Made by a program: the position numbers and the translations under genes
DNA from: Gibbula magus
Lineage: Eukaryota > Mollusca > Gastropoda > Trochida > Trochidae
Length of the DNA: 64,000 nt
Assembly: GCA_936450465.1 (NCBI GenBank)
Contig: OW388301.1
Coordinates: 17,031,523-17,095,522 of the forward strand
Direction: 5' to 3'
Part shown: one piece after another, positions 35,690-47,021 of the stretch
Numbering within the stretch: the first letter of the stretch is position 1
Layout: every line of letters starts with the position of its first letter
Notes under the pieces: generated by a model
The model's database searches: none
What the model was told of the DNA's origin: nothing
What the model saw: only the letters and a program-made list of their open reading frames with translations

Positions 35690-36133
35690 TTACACATTCA
35701 CTTATTCCATTAAGAATACACTTAAAGCCCTTCAAGCAAATCTGACGACAGCTTTCTCCAAGCTCTGTGGAGCCATTCCCCCTCTACACACTATCTGGTA
35801 TTGGTGACAGATTCATGTGAAAACTAGCCTGGCTTGAGTGCTTTCTGTTACTTTTCTCTGACAGAGGGTAATTATGGCTTCACGAAAACATAAACATTTT
35901 CCTCCAGAAAACGAAACTGAGATAACTTTGAGACATTAAATATAAACAATAGTTCAGGTTTCAGGAATTTCCCCTGTGTTTAATCTAACCTCCCTTGTCG
36001 AGATTCCTCCAGACAGTCATTAATCTTCATTTAGGGTTTGCCACAAGGTTAAGTGTTAAGATAACACCATCTATGTTAACAAACACATCGCTACAAGAGA
36101 GAAACAGGGAGAATAAAACTCGAGGTGGGGAAG

Positions 36134-36201
36134 GTTGCTAAGGGTCGACACCATCTTTAAATAATGTTTCCAGCCTTAGCAACAGTTAGTGCGCATGCGC
36201 A
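36134..36201. promoter_or_regulatory. Promoter-like cluster: X-box-type inverted repeat and NRF-1-type palindrome
   Basis: GTTGCTAAGG (36134-36143) and its exact complement CCTTAGCAAC (36174-36183) resemble RFX X-box half sites. They are followed by the palindrome TGCGCATGCGCA (36190-36201), the classical NRF-1 site. This lies just upstream of LINE ORF1 (plus) and about 0.5 kb upstream of the RAG1-N-like frame (minus). It could serve either, or be the LINE's internal promoter. Function is inferred from motif identity only. Confidence 0.45.
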
Positions 36202-36282
36202 AACCATGACTCATTGCTCATGTCGCTATCAGCAGCTTGTTCACTAAAGAGTCAGGCCTAGGCACGGCTTAAACAGCTGTGG

Positions 36283-37300
36283 GTGGCGATCCAGGTTGAT
36301 GAATATTTGCCAACCGAACTTGACTCGTTCAGTAAAAAAAAGAAAAATTTGTCAACGGACGATTGTCCCTCTTCTGAGGAAGAGGCAACATCATCAAAAT
36401 CAACTAAACTTGCAAAATCATCAAACTCAAAACCTTCATCTTCAACTTCCACTGATGATAAACCTCTCCGTCTGAATCCTTTTGCCACCGCCAAGACCAT
36501 TCAAGGTCTAGCCGGTGATGTAAAGGATGTAAAGAAGATTAGGAATGGGTACCTTCTTGTGGAAGTAAGAACAAAACAACAGGCAACATCACTTCTCACC
36601 TTGTTAAAAACCTGTTAAAGTCTCTCCTCATACATCACTAAACAGCAGCAAAGCCATCATCCGGGATGAGGATCGCTGTCTCGATGATTCCTCCGAACAG
36701 GAGCTCCTTGACAACCTGAAGAGCCAGGCAGTGACTGCTGTCAAGCGGTTCACTATCAAGAAGGAGGACAACATCATCAAGACGCGCACCTATCTCTTAA
36801 CATTTTCAACTCCACAAGCTCCAAAAACGGTGTATGCAGGGTATTACAAACTCCTCACGGAACTGTACATCTCTAACCCCCTCCGTTGCTACCGGTGCCA
36901 GAAGTTTTGCCATGGAAGCAACTCCTGCAAAGCGGATGAGCGTGTTTGTCCACAGTGTGGCAAACTCGACGATGAAAACCATCCAGAAAAATGCAAGGAG
37001 TTGCCGAAATGCACCAACTGTGCTGGCGAACACTTGGCTTCCTTCAAGTAGTGCCCACGATGGCAACAGGAATCCAAAATACGCATACGCAGTATCATCA
37101 GCAACTGCCACGAAATGCTCTGTTTCAACTCAGACAGACATTCAGTGGGTGAGTGATCCCTCAACTCAATACAAACTGCGCAATTCAACTTCTTCCACAA
37201 TAGGTTCCATGACATCCCCTCTTCTGTCCCTTGCAGAGCCTGTAAAGCCTACAGGATCTAAAATAACTCCTACTCCAAACAAGAATTCAAAATCATCATC
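36283..37300 (+). pseudogene. LINE ORF1 (gag-like, CCHC zinc knuckles), broken
   Basis: The first frame (36283-36618) is a Ser/Lys/Asp-rich N-terminus followed by an RRM-like stretch (IQGLAGDVKDVKKIRNGYLLVEV). A frameshift near 36610 moves the rest to another frame, 36619-37051, with VKRFTIKKE, LTFSTPQAPKTVYAGYY and CCHC knuckles CYRCQKFCHGSNSC and CPQCGKLDDENHPEKC. The third knuckle, CTNCAGEHLASFK, is cut by TAG at 37049-37051; CPRWQQE continues after it. This domain order is typical of ORF1 in jockey/I-type LINEs, which packages element RNA. The 36283 start is GTG in the genome, so a true start codon was not found. Confidence 0.82.
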
Positions 37301-37557
37301 CTAAAAACAAAATTCTAAAAATTCAAAATCCAAAACAGCAAACCACACTCCCAAAGGCCTAAGGAGTGCGGTTGAGGTCTATAACAAGTATGGATCTCTT
37401 GACCTAGAGTCTGATGACGTCCTTATGGACGCATCAGAAACAGCGTCACTTAACAACTCGCCCAAAAAGATTACAGGGTTCGGTCCTCGGACCGTCGCTT
37501 CTCCCCGGTAAAACATCCACCATGAGGCTTTTAATATTATATTTTATCCTCGCATCT

Positions 37558-40500
37558 ATGGCGATTCTCCAGTGGAATTGTCGAGGCTTTAGGGTCAATT
37601 TTAACGAATTGGGCTTGCTAGCCCAAAATTACAATCCCCAAGCTATATGCTTTCAGGAAACTCATTTCAAAGAATCTGATAAAGTTGCAATGAGACCATT
37701 CACTTTTTATAATTCTTTCTCCCCTTCTGCTGATAGGGCAAAGGGGGGTGCATCAATTTTAATACGTTATGGAATTATCCACAGAGTAATTCCATTAACA
37801 ACACAATTACAAGCTGTAGCTGTCAGCTTATCATTATTTAAAACTTTAACTCTTTGTTCTTTATATATTCCACCAACTCAAGATCTTACTATAAAAGATC
37901 TTGATCAACTTGTTACCCAATTACCTAAACCTTTTATTATCATGGGTGACTTCAACGGTCACAATCCCCTCTGGGGTAGTAATACCTTGACTCCAGGGGT
38001 AAAATACTTGAAAGTTTCCCCACCCAAAATGATTTATGTCTATTCAATGATGGTTCAAACACATATCTACATCCTGCTACAGGATCATATACAGCTATAG
38101 ATTTATCAGTAACTGATGCATCACTTTTACATGACTTCTCATGGTCAGTCCATGAGGATACATGTGGGAGCGACCACTTCCCAATTGTATTAGAACCCTC
38201 ATCAGCTTTTCCCGAGGAGCACAATCCTCATTGTAAATTTTCAAAGGCGGATTGGGGTACATTTTCTGCCCTATGCCGTGATCGTATTATATATGATGAA
38301 ATAGTTAATGCAACTAATCCTTTTGAGGCCTTTTCTAAAGGTCTCATTGATATAGCAACTGAAACTATCCCTGAAATCTCAGCAAATCCACGCATTCACA
38401 AGCCATGGTTTAATGAAACCTGCGATACTGCCATTAAGGCACGTAAAAAAGCTGAACGCAAGCTCAGTAAACGACCTACAAGAATTAACTTGGATAACTG
38501 TTGCAAGGCTCGAGCTAAAGCTTGACGCACAGTCAACCAACAAAAACGCGAATCTTGGAGAGGCTATGTCTCTAAGATCAATTCCAGAACACCCATCAAC
38601 AAAGTCTGGAATATGATTAGTAGAATTAAAGGCAAAGGTTCCAAATCTACAATAAAACATTTTAAGGTCAACGATGACCTTCTCACCTCAAAATCTGACA
38701 TTGCCAATAAGTTGGCCGAAACAATCTCTAAAAATTCTTCATCTGCAAATTATGTCCCTGCTTTCCAAAAGTACCAAAAGGTACAGGAAAAACGACAACT
38801 TATTTTCAAATCTGACAATGGAGAGGATTATAATGAACACTTCTCCTTGTCAGAGCTTCAAACTGCACTTTCTAAAGCTCATGATACAGCAACCGGCCCT
38901 GATGAAATCCATTATCAGCTTCTAAAACATTTACCGGAACCTTGCCTTGAGGTCCTACTTCATGTATTTAATCATATTTGGGTAACTGGTGAATTTCCAT
39001 CTTGTTGGCACAATGCTACAATTGTGCCTATCCCAAAACCTGAGAAGGATCATACAGACCCTTCCAACTACTGTCCTATAGCCTTAACAAGTTGCGTATG
39101 TAAAACTATGGAACGGATGATCAATGATCGTCTAGTTTGGTACTTGGAAACTAATAAATTACTAACTGATATTCAATGTGGTTTCCGCAAACAACGCAGT
39201 ACCACTGATCATCTTGTTCGTTTAGAATCATTTATTCGTGATGCATTTATTAACAAACAACATGCTGTCTCTATCTTTTTCGATTTAGAAAAAGCTTACG
39301 ACACTACGTGGAAGCATGGCATCCTAAAAGATTTATTTGAATTTGGCTTGCGAGGTCGTATGCCTCATTTTATATCTAATTTTTTACATGACCGCCAATT
39401 TAAAGTGCGCGTGGGTTCCATCCTTTCTGATTTCTTTGATCAAGAAATGGGTGTCCCACAAAGTAGCATTTTTTCTGTCACATTATTTAGCATCAAAATC
39501 AACAGCTTGGCTAAAGTATTAAATGACCATACAGATGGTTACCTTTAGTGGACGATTTTGGAGTTTCCTGCAGAGGCAAAAATATGCCATCAATCGAGCG
39601 CCAATTGCAGCTATGCCTCAATAAAATACACAAATGGTCGTTTGAAAACGGCTTCAAATTTTCCAAAGCCAAAACATCTTGTGTACATTTTTGCAATATG
39701 CGCAAAAGGCACCAAGATCCAGAACTTTTTCTGGATAAAACTCGAATCAAAGTCTTCCTGAGGCCAAGTTTCTTGGTCTCACTTTTGACAGTAAACTTTA
39801 TTTTATTCCTCATCTTAAAAATCTAAAAGCTAAATGCATTTGACCTTTTAAAGGTCGTATCCAACAATAAATGGGGCGGAGATGAAGAAACTCTTCTTCA
39901 TCTCTATCGATCACTCATCCGCTCCAAACTGGAATATGGATCCATAATCTATGGATCTGCCCGCCCCTCTTATATTAAAATGCTAGATACAATTCACCAC
40001 CAGGGTCTCAGGCTGTGTCTTGGGGCCTTCATAACTTCACCTGTTGAAAGTCTCTACGTTGAAGCTGATGAGCCATCTCTTGAAGATCGGCGCATCAAGC
40101 TAGCACTTCAATACATCACTAAACTAAAATCTAACCCTTCAAATCCTGCTTACAACTGCGTATTCAATCCAGAATACCAGCAGTTGTATAACTCAAAACC
40201 TAAAGCAATTCCACCTCTCGGTATACGCCTTCAACAACATTTTGAGGAATCAGATATTGACCTCTCAACAATAGCAGAGCACGGTTTGCTTGCCACTCCA
40301 CCATGGCAGCTGGTCAAGCCCCGTGTTAATCTCTCTTTAACCAAATATAAAAAATCTGACACTGATCAATTGGTATTTCAACAGGCTTTCTATGAGCTCT
40401 GTGATTTTTTCACAGATTATAAACAAATATATACAGACGGGTCTAAGGATGGCCCCACAGTTGCTGCTGCAACTGTGACTCCATCTAAAACATATGCTTC

Positions 40501-41215
40501 CAGATTGCACAATGGCAGTAGCATCTTCACTGCAGAAGCTAAAGCCATCCAAAAAGCCCTTCGGCACATTAAAAATTCCACTGCAAATAATTATATTATC
40601 CTCTCTGACTCTTTGTCCTGCTTGCAGGCCATTAAAAACTGCAAAACTGATCGCCCCATATTTCGAGATGTATAATCACTTCATAATTCATGTCTCCCAT
40701 GCGACATCGTCTTTTGCTGGCTTCCTAGCCATATGGGTATTAGAGGCAATAGCAAAGCTGATTCAGCAGCTAAATCAGCACTAAACCTCAAACTTATTTC
40801 CCCAACTAAAGTTCCATATACAGATTCAAAACCAGCTATTAAATCTTACATTAAACAATCTTGGAAGTCCCATTAGGACCAACAACAGTATAATGAACTT
40901 CACACTATCCAACCTCATTTAGGCTACAAATCTCTATACTCTTTTACCCGGCAGAAAGCTTGTGTACTACAACGATGTCGTATTGGACACACTCATTTAA
41001 CACACTCATATCTTTAAAAAGGGGAAGATCAACCGACGTGTATTCCCTGCCAGTGTCCCCTCACAGTAAAAGACATTTTGTGTGAGTGTTGGGACACTGC
41101 TCATATCAGGGAAACTTTTTATCCTTCTATTTCAATCAGTCAAGTTTTTACTCATTTCTGTGAGCATCGTGTTTTAGATTTTCTAAAGGCTATACACCTT
41201 ATTTATAAATTGTAA
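37558..41215 (+). pseudogene. LINE ORF2 (endonuclease, reverse transcriptase, RNase H), broken
   Basis: ATG at 37558 begins the AP-like endonuclease (LQWNCRGFR, CFQETHF, YIPPTQ, IIMGDFNGHNPLWGS). A frameshift near 38000 follows, then TGSYTAIDLSV and CGSDHFPIV. A TGA near 38524 interrupts the linker. RT runs 38613-39548 (PIPKPEKDHTDPSNYCPIAL, GFRKQRSTTDHL, FFDLEKAYDTTW, MGVPQSSIFSVTLF). A frameshift lies exactly in the YVDD box: TTTAGTGGACGAT gives L-VDD only after changing frame at about 39545. Post-RT sequence (39980 on) leads to RNase H with YTDGSKDG, TAEAKAIQKAL, ILSDSLSCLQAI and, after an in-frame TAA at 40673, WLPSHMGIRGNSKAD. A C-terminal cysteine cluster (CIPCQCPLTVKDILCEC) ends near 41100. 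RNase H plus CCHC places it in the I superfamily. Confidence 0.9.
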
Positions 41216-41403
41216 ATTTTAACTTTTCATTATCAGCTTTTATTCAACCTGTGATAATATGCTGATGTTTTTGCGGCCTTCGTGCCGTGTTCTGTTTTTT
41301 CTTTTGTAATTTTCTTTTTTAAATTAGGCAAATAAATTAAATATCTCGCCGCTAATGGCTGCAATACTGCCGGAGCGGCGTTAAACAATAACTCACTCAC
41401 TCA

Positions 41404-41417
41404 CTCTGGTGCAAAAC
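41404..41417. repeat. LINE target site duplication, right
   Basis: CTCTGGTGCAAAAC directly after the (ACTC)n tail of the LINE; identical to 33649-33662. Confidence 0.85.
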
Positions 41418-41959
41418 AAGCCAATAATTATTTGAGCAGGGGTGTTGAGTAACACCTCTAAATTCCAGCAGGCCTTTATCCGTCTTGATGTCATCTCAAT
41501 AATTAACTATGAGAGGTTTAAATCTGCATTAAATTATTAAATCCACCCTGTCCCATCACGTTCACTCAGTCAGCGATGTACCTGACAAAACAGCGGATCA
41601 TGCAGATTCAGACTTGTTTTTTTCTTGTTCAAGCTATCAAAAAGTGGAAATACTATTATTTATTATATAAAACAGAAATAGTTACCACATATCCTCGAAA
41701 AGGATATTGATTTTGTAAATGCATACGATAATTCAGACATAAATGTACGATGTAAGGTCATTGTGTCGGCCGAAGACAACTGCACAAGTACAGGCACGAA
41801 TCCCGCGATTATATAATGTTTCTGGAAGTGTGTTCCGTTTTGAAAATTTCTTGAAAAACACTCTTAACCTTTATTGTTTTTGTACTAGTCTTGAATGTCT
41901 TTTGGTTTCCCTGCAAGCACATATTTTAACACGCATTTGCCAAGCTTGTTGCCTTTACG

Positions 41960-42045
41960 ATACATTGATAATCGCCATTTTGTCTCAAAGCATGTCCCAT
42001 GTCACGTGATTTGATCATGTGACAAGCAATCCGTATCCGGCAAAA
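41960..42045. repeat. Inverted dispersed repeat, copy 2
   Basis: The reverse complement of this segment matches 26355-26470 (GATACGGATTGCTTGTCACATGATC..., ATCACGTGACATGGGACA, TTTGAGACAAAATGGCGATT). The THAP-like frame that follows copy 1 is not seen here. Confidence 0.8.
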
Positions 42046-42512
42046 AAGTTTAACTAGCTAGTGTTAAACTAGCATGAACATGCGATAGAACAATTGAGCT
42101 ATACTTAAACAGATCACCTCAAATACAATTATAAAATCTTAAATGTAAAGTTTGAATTAAAATATGCATATCATATTTCAAAAGTGCAAAGCATAAATGA
42201 TGACCACACTTCGTCAATGTCAAACATCTTCACTGCAAAAGGTACTGCTCCTTATGAACAATTGAAGTTTCGTTTTCATATTGTCATCAAAGTTTAAGAT
42301 GAATGTGAAATGACTGTATTATTCCAATGAATTCAAAGTTTATTTCAATTGGCAAAATAACTCGAAATATCATTTTCTGAATATTCTTATTATCAAAAGG
42401 CACTTATTCTCCACTTGCCATACGTGTGAAACAATTTCATAGTGATAGTCTGCTTTGACACAAGCAAGGGCGTCTAATTAAGGAACACATTCGTGCAATA
42501 CAATCAGCTTAC

Positions 42513-42629
42513 CACAAGACACCTCGTCAGACATGTCGACACAGTGTGCGTGCATGTCACACCTGAGATTCTCATCTATGCATTGTCCATTTTTACATGT
42601 CCACATATCCCTATCACAGGGCTTCATTT
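42513..42629 (-). CDS. Receptor exon: LDLa module
   Basis: A 117-base phase-1 exon from TTTTTTCCACAG|AA to TGTG|GTAAGC, both strong splice sites. It encodes PCDRDMWTCKNGQC, IDENLRCDMHAHC, VDMSDEVSC: six cysteines in LDLa spacing with an acidic tail. It is the last LDLa exon before the 16.6-kb intron that contains piggyBac and the I-type LINE. Matching phase lets it join the exons at 25766 or 24107. Confidence 0.88.
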
Positions 42630-43856
42630 CTGTGGAAAAAACAAACAGAAGAATTGAGAAATATATGCTCGCATCAACAAACTCATCCTGCTCTATTAGA
42701 TGCGCTGCATGCACATGGCTCCAACAGTACCCTAACAGTTTGATGATTATGAATGCCAGAAATTTCATTCAATTCATTAAAATTAAAATTTCACAAACAA
42801 ATGTCTGAGAATAGTTGAGAATATTTTTGCTTTATCACGTGCTTATATGAAAAGTTAGGATTTCACTACTTGAAAAGATTTACTAATAGGAAAAAGCTGT
42901 TCAACCTCACCATTGAAAACATTTATTCTGAATCAAAACGTTTTCCAACATTCGCGTTCACACATTCGTATTTCCTTAATTTCGCATTTTTGGAATAACC
43001 CTCATAAACATATCACGCAACGTTTAAAATGGCTACCGTTTGCAAGCAGCTGTGAATGACGAGCTGGAGGACTTGTATTTACTAAAATGAAGTGTTCCAG
43101 GTGAGGAGGGTAACTGTCTCATTCGGATAAGGAACACCCATTCTACTTATACACGTAGGTATGCAGATGATATGACATATTTATTTCTTATTTTGCATTA
43201 CGCCAGGTTTTCAAATCCGGCTGACCATTGCTTCATTGTTTGCTCGCATTCTCAACTGCATAAGTGTCACTATTTGCGAGATCTTGTTACTGACGATGCT
43301 TGTCTTGCTAATCTATCATGTAATGTAGCTATAAAAAACGCTACAGGAAAGATTAATCTGATTGGTATCACTTTTCCACAAGTAGAGCACACTTAAGAAT
43401 CTGCCGTCGTCGTCGTCACAAGGTAGATGCAACAATACGCGGTGAGCGGCGCTAAAATCAGAGGAGGTTTAATCAAGAATTGATCAAGTTTGATTTTTCT
43501 GGAGAACCAGTCAGAATTGAGTATCCAGCAATGTCATGGTAGAATGAAGGATAATATGTTGACAATATTTTTAAATTCAATTTCAAACGGACATGGGATG
43601 TTGACCTCGTTAAATCCCTTAATTTATTTTAATATAAGGGGTTTGACCCAGTAAACGAGAACAAAATGTTCTCTCAATCACAATGCCCTGTCACCATCAA
43701 CTACATGGCATCAAAATACTGTTACATCATCAAGTAAAGACTCATAATGTTAATAAGCCAAAAACAGTCACAAACACGATGAATTTACAGTGCTATGGCA
43801 TCGTAACAGTGGGTGTCTAAAGGCATTGCAGTGATCAGAAAGAATCTCACCCTCTT

Positions 43857-43977
43857 GTCTTCTGATATCAAATATATCAACACTCATTGATAAACGTCCA
43901 ATATCCTCGACAAATATATGATATTGGTAGCTTTCATCAACTTGTGTTGATATACATGTATTTGATATCAGAAGCCC
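43857..43977. repeat. Imperfect inverted repeat (about 28-bp arms)
   Basis: CTTCTGATATCAAATATATCAACAC on the left and, 90 bases on, GTGTTGATATACATGTATTTGATATCAGAAG form complementary arms. It adjoins the tandem-core repeats at 43990, so it may be the terminal hairpin region of that element. Confidence 0.65.
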
Positions 43978-43989
43978 CTTGGGCTTGTT

Positions 43990-44230
43990 TCATCTTCTTC
44001 TCCAGAACGACAAGCTCGAGAAAGCTGAAGTCTTGTGTACAGACTCCTTAGACAACGCCGATCTTAATTGTAGTTTTGCTGAGCCTGTGGACCCAAATGA
44101 GTCCCAGTGGTCATGACCTAAAACCTATTTTTATCTTCTTCTCCAGTACAAAACAGCTCTATAAAGCTAAAATGTTGTTTACAGACTCCTTGGCAAATGA
44201 GGATTCTAAATTGTAGATGTGTATCTGTTA
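43990..44230 (+). repeat. Tandem-core repeat fragment, 141-bp units
   Basis: CATCTTCTTCTCCAG occurs at 43991 and 44132 (spacing 141), with AGCT-AA-TCTTGT-TACAGACTCCTT and GATTCTAAATTGTAG-like text in each. This is the same unit as at 26880-27365, in the same orientation. Confidence 0.65.
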
Positions 44231-44714
44231 AATTGGTATTTCGTGTAGTTAAATGACATCTTCAAACCTTATAAACACCTAATGATATATGTTTTATATC
44301 ATCTGTAGAGAAACATATCATCATAAACAGGGGATTTCCAAAAATATGCTCTCTTTAATGGCAGCCAATGGGCTTCTCATATATTACTTCTGAAAAGTAG
44401 CCAAATGGCTTCCTTTCTTCGCCAAAATGGATCCTTAAGGTGTATGTATGCATATATGTAATTATGCTTTTTAATAATATGCTATCTATCTTTGTTATGT
44501 TGTTCATAACTGTCGATTTGGTGTCTGTGACCCCGATCACTTGCGCCACGACCCATCTATTCTCATCATCTTCCCCATTACGTATTGAAATGTGTTATAC
44601 CACCGATAAAAACTCCTGAAAAAAACTTTTAGTTTATTGTTTATAGCCTGATGGGCCACAGAGCCGATGAATTTATTCTAAAAGATATATTAAAATCACT
44701 ATCCTGTAACATAC

Positions 44715-44828
44715 CGCAATACATTTCATCTGACTTGTCTCCGCAATCATCAATTCCGTCGCAATAAAACGCATAAGACAAACATCTGCCATTGTTGCAT
44801 TTATACTGCTCTTCAGTGCATTCCTTAT
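44715..44828 (-). CDS. Receptor exon: LDLa module
   Basis: A 114-base phase-1 exon, TTTTTCAG|AT to TGCG|GTATGT. It encodes [37 protein letters not shown]: a canonical LDLa with six cysteines and DxxD...SDE calcium ligands. It is the best-preserved LDLa of the series. Confidence 0.9.
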
Positions 44829-45469
44829 CTGAAAAACATAGATACTGTTATAGCAAACAATGTCTTTGGCATAAGGATATAATAAAAAAAGATATCTTTG
44901 GATAGAATGTTATGTTATTTTCAGAATAAAAACATATACAATGGCAAGAGATCATCACATGCACATATCTAATTAATTCATTCCAATATCTTCGACCAAT
45001 CAGTGAGTAGGCTTCATTTGTTGCCAGAATTCTGGGCTATATCTTCCAATCAGAACAGCTTAAGCTGAGTAAAGTATCAATCACAGGGGCTTGCATTGTC
45101 AACATACTAGCTATTTGAAAGTTGAAGTCGATGATCCAGCACCTTTACAATAACACAGTTAAGACATGTAACAAGGTCAAAACCCCATGTCCATTTGAAA
45201 TTTGAACAGAAAGTTGTCCTCATATCATCATTCAATATTATATACCACGTCAAAGCCAATACATTTTTCTTTAAAATAAGCCACCAAACATAAAAATCGA
45301 TGGAATAATCACAAAGATATGATTTTTCAAAGCCTTAAATATTAGCACATTGCTAATGTGTGCCATCAAATTGATAAAATCAATCGCATGAAACAATATT
45401 ATAAAAACACTTATAATATTCTGCTGATATTGACCAAGTTACGTAGCCCAGTATTTATTATTTATTCAC

Positions 45470-45622
45470 CACATGACCACTCGTCTCCGTCCACACAGTC
45501 TCTCTGTCCATCACATATCTTCCGTCTGGACACAAGTTCTCTGTTGGCACACTCAAAAAACAGTTCACCGGCACGTTCATTATTTGGTGGTAGAGAAAGT
45601 GTTTGCCTTGAAATGGCATGTT
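45470..45622 (-). CDS. Receptor exon: LDLa module (variant first half)
   Basis: A 153-base phase-1 exon, ATTTTTCAG|AA to TGTG|GTGAAT. About 20 residues of linker (SRQTLSLPPNNERAG) precede LFFECANRELVSRRKICDGQRDC and VDGDEWSC. The C-terminal LDLa half is regular (CDGQRDC, DE--C). The first half has one clear cysteine, so disulphide content is reduced or rearranged. It is joined by phase to the next LDLa exon. Confidence 0.82.
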
Positions 45623-45967
45623 CTGAAAAATAATCAGTAATTTCATTTGCTGCTATGAAACTAGTATTTTTTATTCTATTAATGAAGTATAAATATGGTA
45701 AGTACAGGCGCCAGAGCCATAACAATGTATCTATCTATTTACAACCATATGAAAAAGTTTAGACACGATTGTCCATCTTGGATCATGACATGGGACCCAA
45801 CATGGAATCAGTTTACGAATTCAACCAAGAAACCAGTTTCACAAGTTTCCGTTTCCATGATCACAGATGACCGGCCGGGTCCTACCTTATAAACAAGGGT
45901 ACATTTAACTGAAGATGTTAAAACGTCTTTCTTCTAAAACAATGTATAACATTTGTGTTTTGCTTAC

Positions 45968-46113
45968 CGTAAGATGCTGATTTCTTCATGCAGATAAAGA
46001 ATATTGGAACCCTCTCATTGCAGTAGATGTTTCTCCATCCTTTTTCATCCATAGAAAAACACCGTTTAATGGACCTGCCTCGCGCTCGATATCTTCCCCT
46101 TATGAAACCAAAG
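45968..46113 (-). CDS. Receptor exon: C-terminal part of a C-type lectin-like domain
   Basis: The minus strand reads FIRGRYRARGRSIKRCF, then SMDEKGWRNIYCNERVP and FFICMKKSASY, ending at TACG|GTAAGC. The C...GW--IYC...FIC pattern is the last third of a C-type lectin-like fold. WRN replaces the WND calcium motif, so calcium-dependent sugar binding is doubtful. The acceptor is uncertain: TTTAG at 46115 (used here) or ATAAG at 46100. The exon starts in phase 2, so it cannot follow the first lectin exon (phase 1) directly; a middle exon is missing or unrecognised. Confidence 0.78.
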
Positions 46114-46429
46114 CTAAAGAATTAGTTTGTACCTGTTATATTTTAATCTAGTTTCGTGATTGACGGGAGCCTGAGAGGCGAATAATAAATGCGATGAACT
46201 TCTTATTAAGGTGTCCGATTCAAGTTTTAAAACCTAATATAGACCACATAGATCTGCATTGATATAAACCTGTCTTTTATCATCTTTAACATTATGACAA
46301 AGTCTGAATGATCAAGTAAAATTGTAACAGCATTATATTTTGTATATAATTTTATGTTTATCTTGTTTTCACGCTTCAGTGAGTGTATGTTCGGGCCTAA
46401 AGTAGAAGCAGGTTATGCTACAGCTTATT

Positions 46430-46960
46430 TCATTCTTGTCTGATTGTTCTCTGTCGAGAACAATATCCTCTGTTTTCAGAGGCAGTCTACACCAAAGCCT
46501 CCTTCCCGTCAACTGTTGTCTTGGTCCGTCTACGCCTAAGAAGGCCAAGACGTCAGCTGTTCACCCGGGTGACCCAGCTATTGTCCAATACTTATACGTA
46601 CAATTTCTGTTGTATTTGGACCATGGACTCAAAACATTTCTGACGTCGTTCAGGAGGCTCATCTCAGTTTCACCATAAACCTAATCTGCCATCTAGGATA
46701 AACTACGGTTATGTCTTCCCCCTCCCAATGGGGGCCTGGGGGTATGTGTTAACTTGAAGTGGAGTGGATTTGTTGTCACTTCGACCCTCTTTGCATGTAG
46801 AGATAGTGTCACCTGGGCTTAACCTTGTCCTCACCCATAAGGTGTCAGAGGACTTATAGCTTAGCTTACACCCAAGGCTAATCTCCCCGTCTCGTCTCTC
46901 ACCTGTATACACTAACTCGCCTCCATTCAGTATCCTCATCATTATTATTTTAACTAGCTG
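46430..46960. other. Unassigned repeat-like DNA
   Basis: GC-richer than its surroundings, with two modest open frames (46415-46678 plus, 46709-46942 minus) that match nothing I recognise. It runs into the tRNA-like SINE head at 47022-47096 on the minus strand and may be that SINE's body or an attached element. Confidence 0.35.
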
Positions 46961-47021
46961 AAATTCAGTGTATCATTGCACCCAAACCTTACTGCGTGTA
47001 GAACAATTCTCTACTGCCCCT

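Larger units (their letters stand above)
33663..41403 (+). mobile_element. I-superfamily (I/Nimb-like) LINE with RNase H and 14-bp target duplication
   Basis: Between two copies of CTCTGGTGCAAAAC lie, in order: a GC-richer 5' region starting CCCCAGTGGGGTGCCCGGG (33663 to about 34360), about 1.9 kb of unlike AT-rich DNA (with an antisense reading frame), ORF1 with CCHC knuckles, ORF2 with endonuclease, RT and RNase H, and a 3' end GGCGTTAAACAATAA(CTCA)n at 41378-41403. Exact flanking duplications show one insertion event spanning the whole. It is antisense to the receptor gene, in the same intron as piggyBac. Every ORF is broken. Confidence 0.85.
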
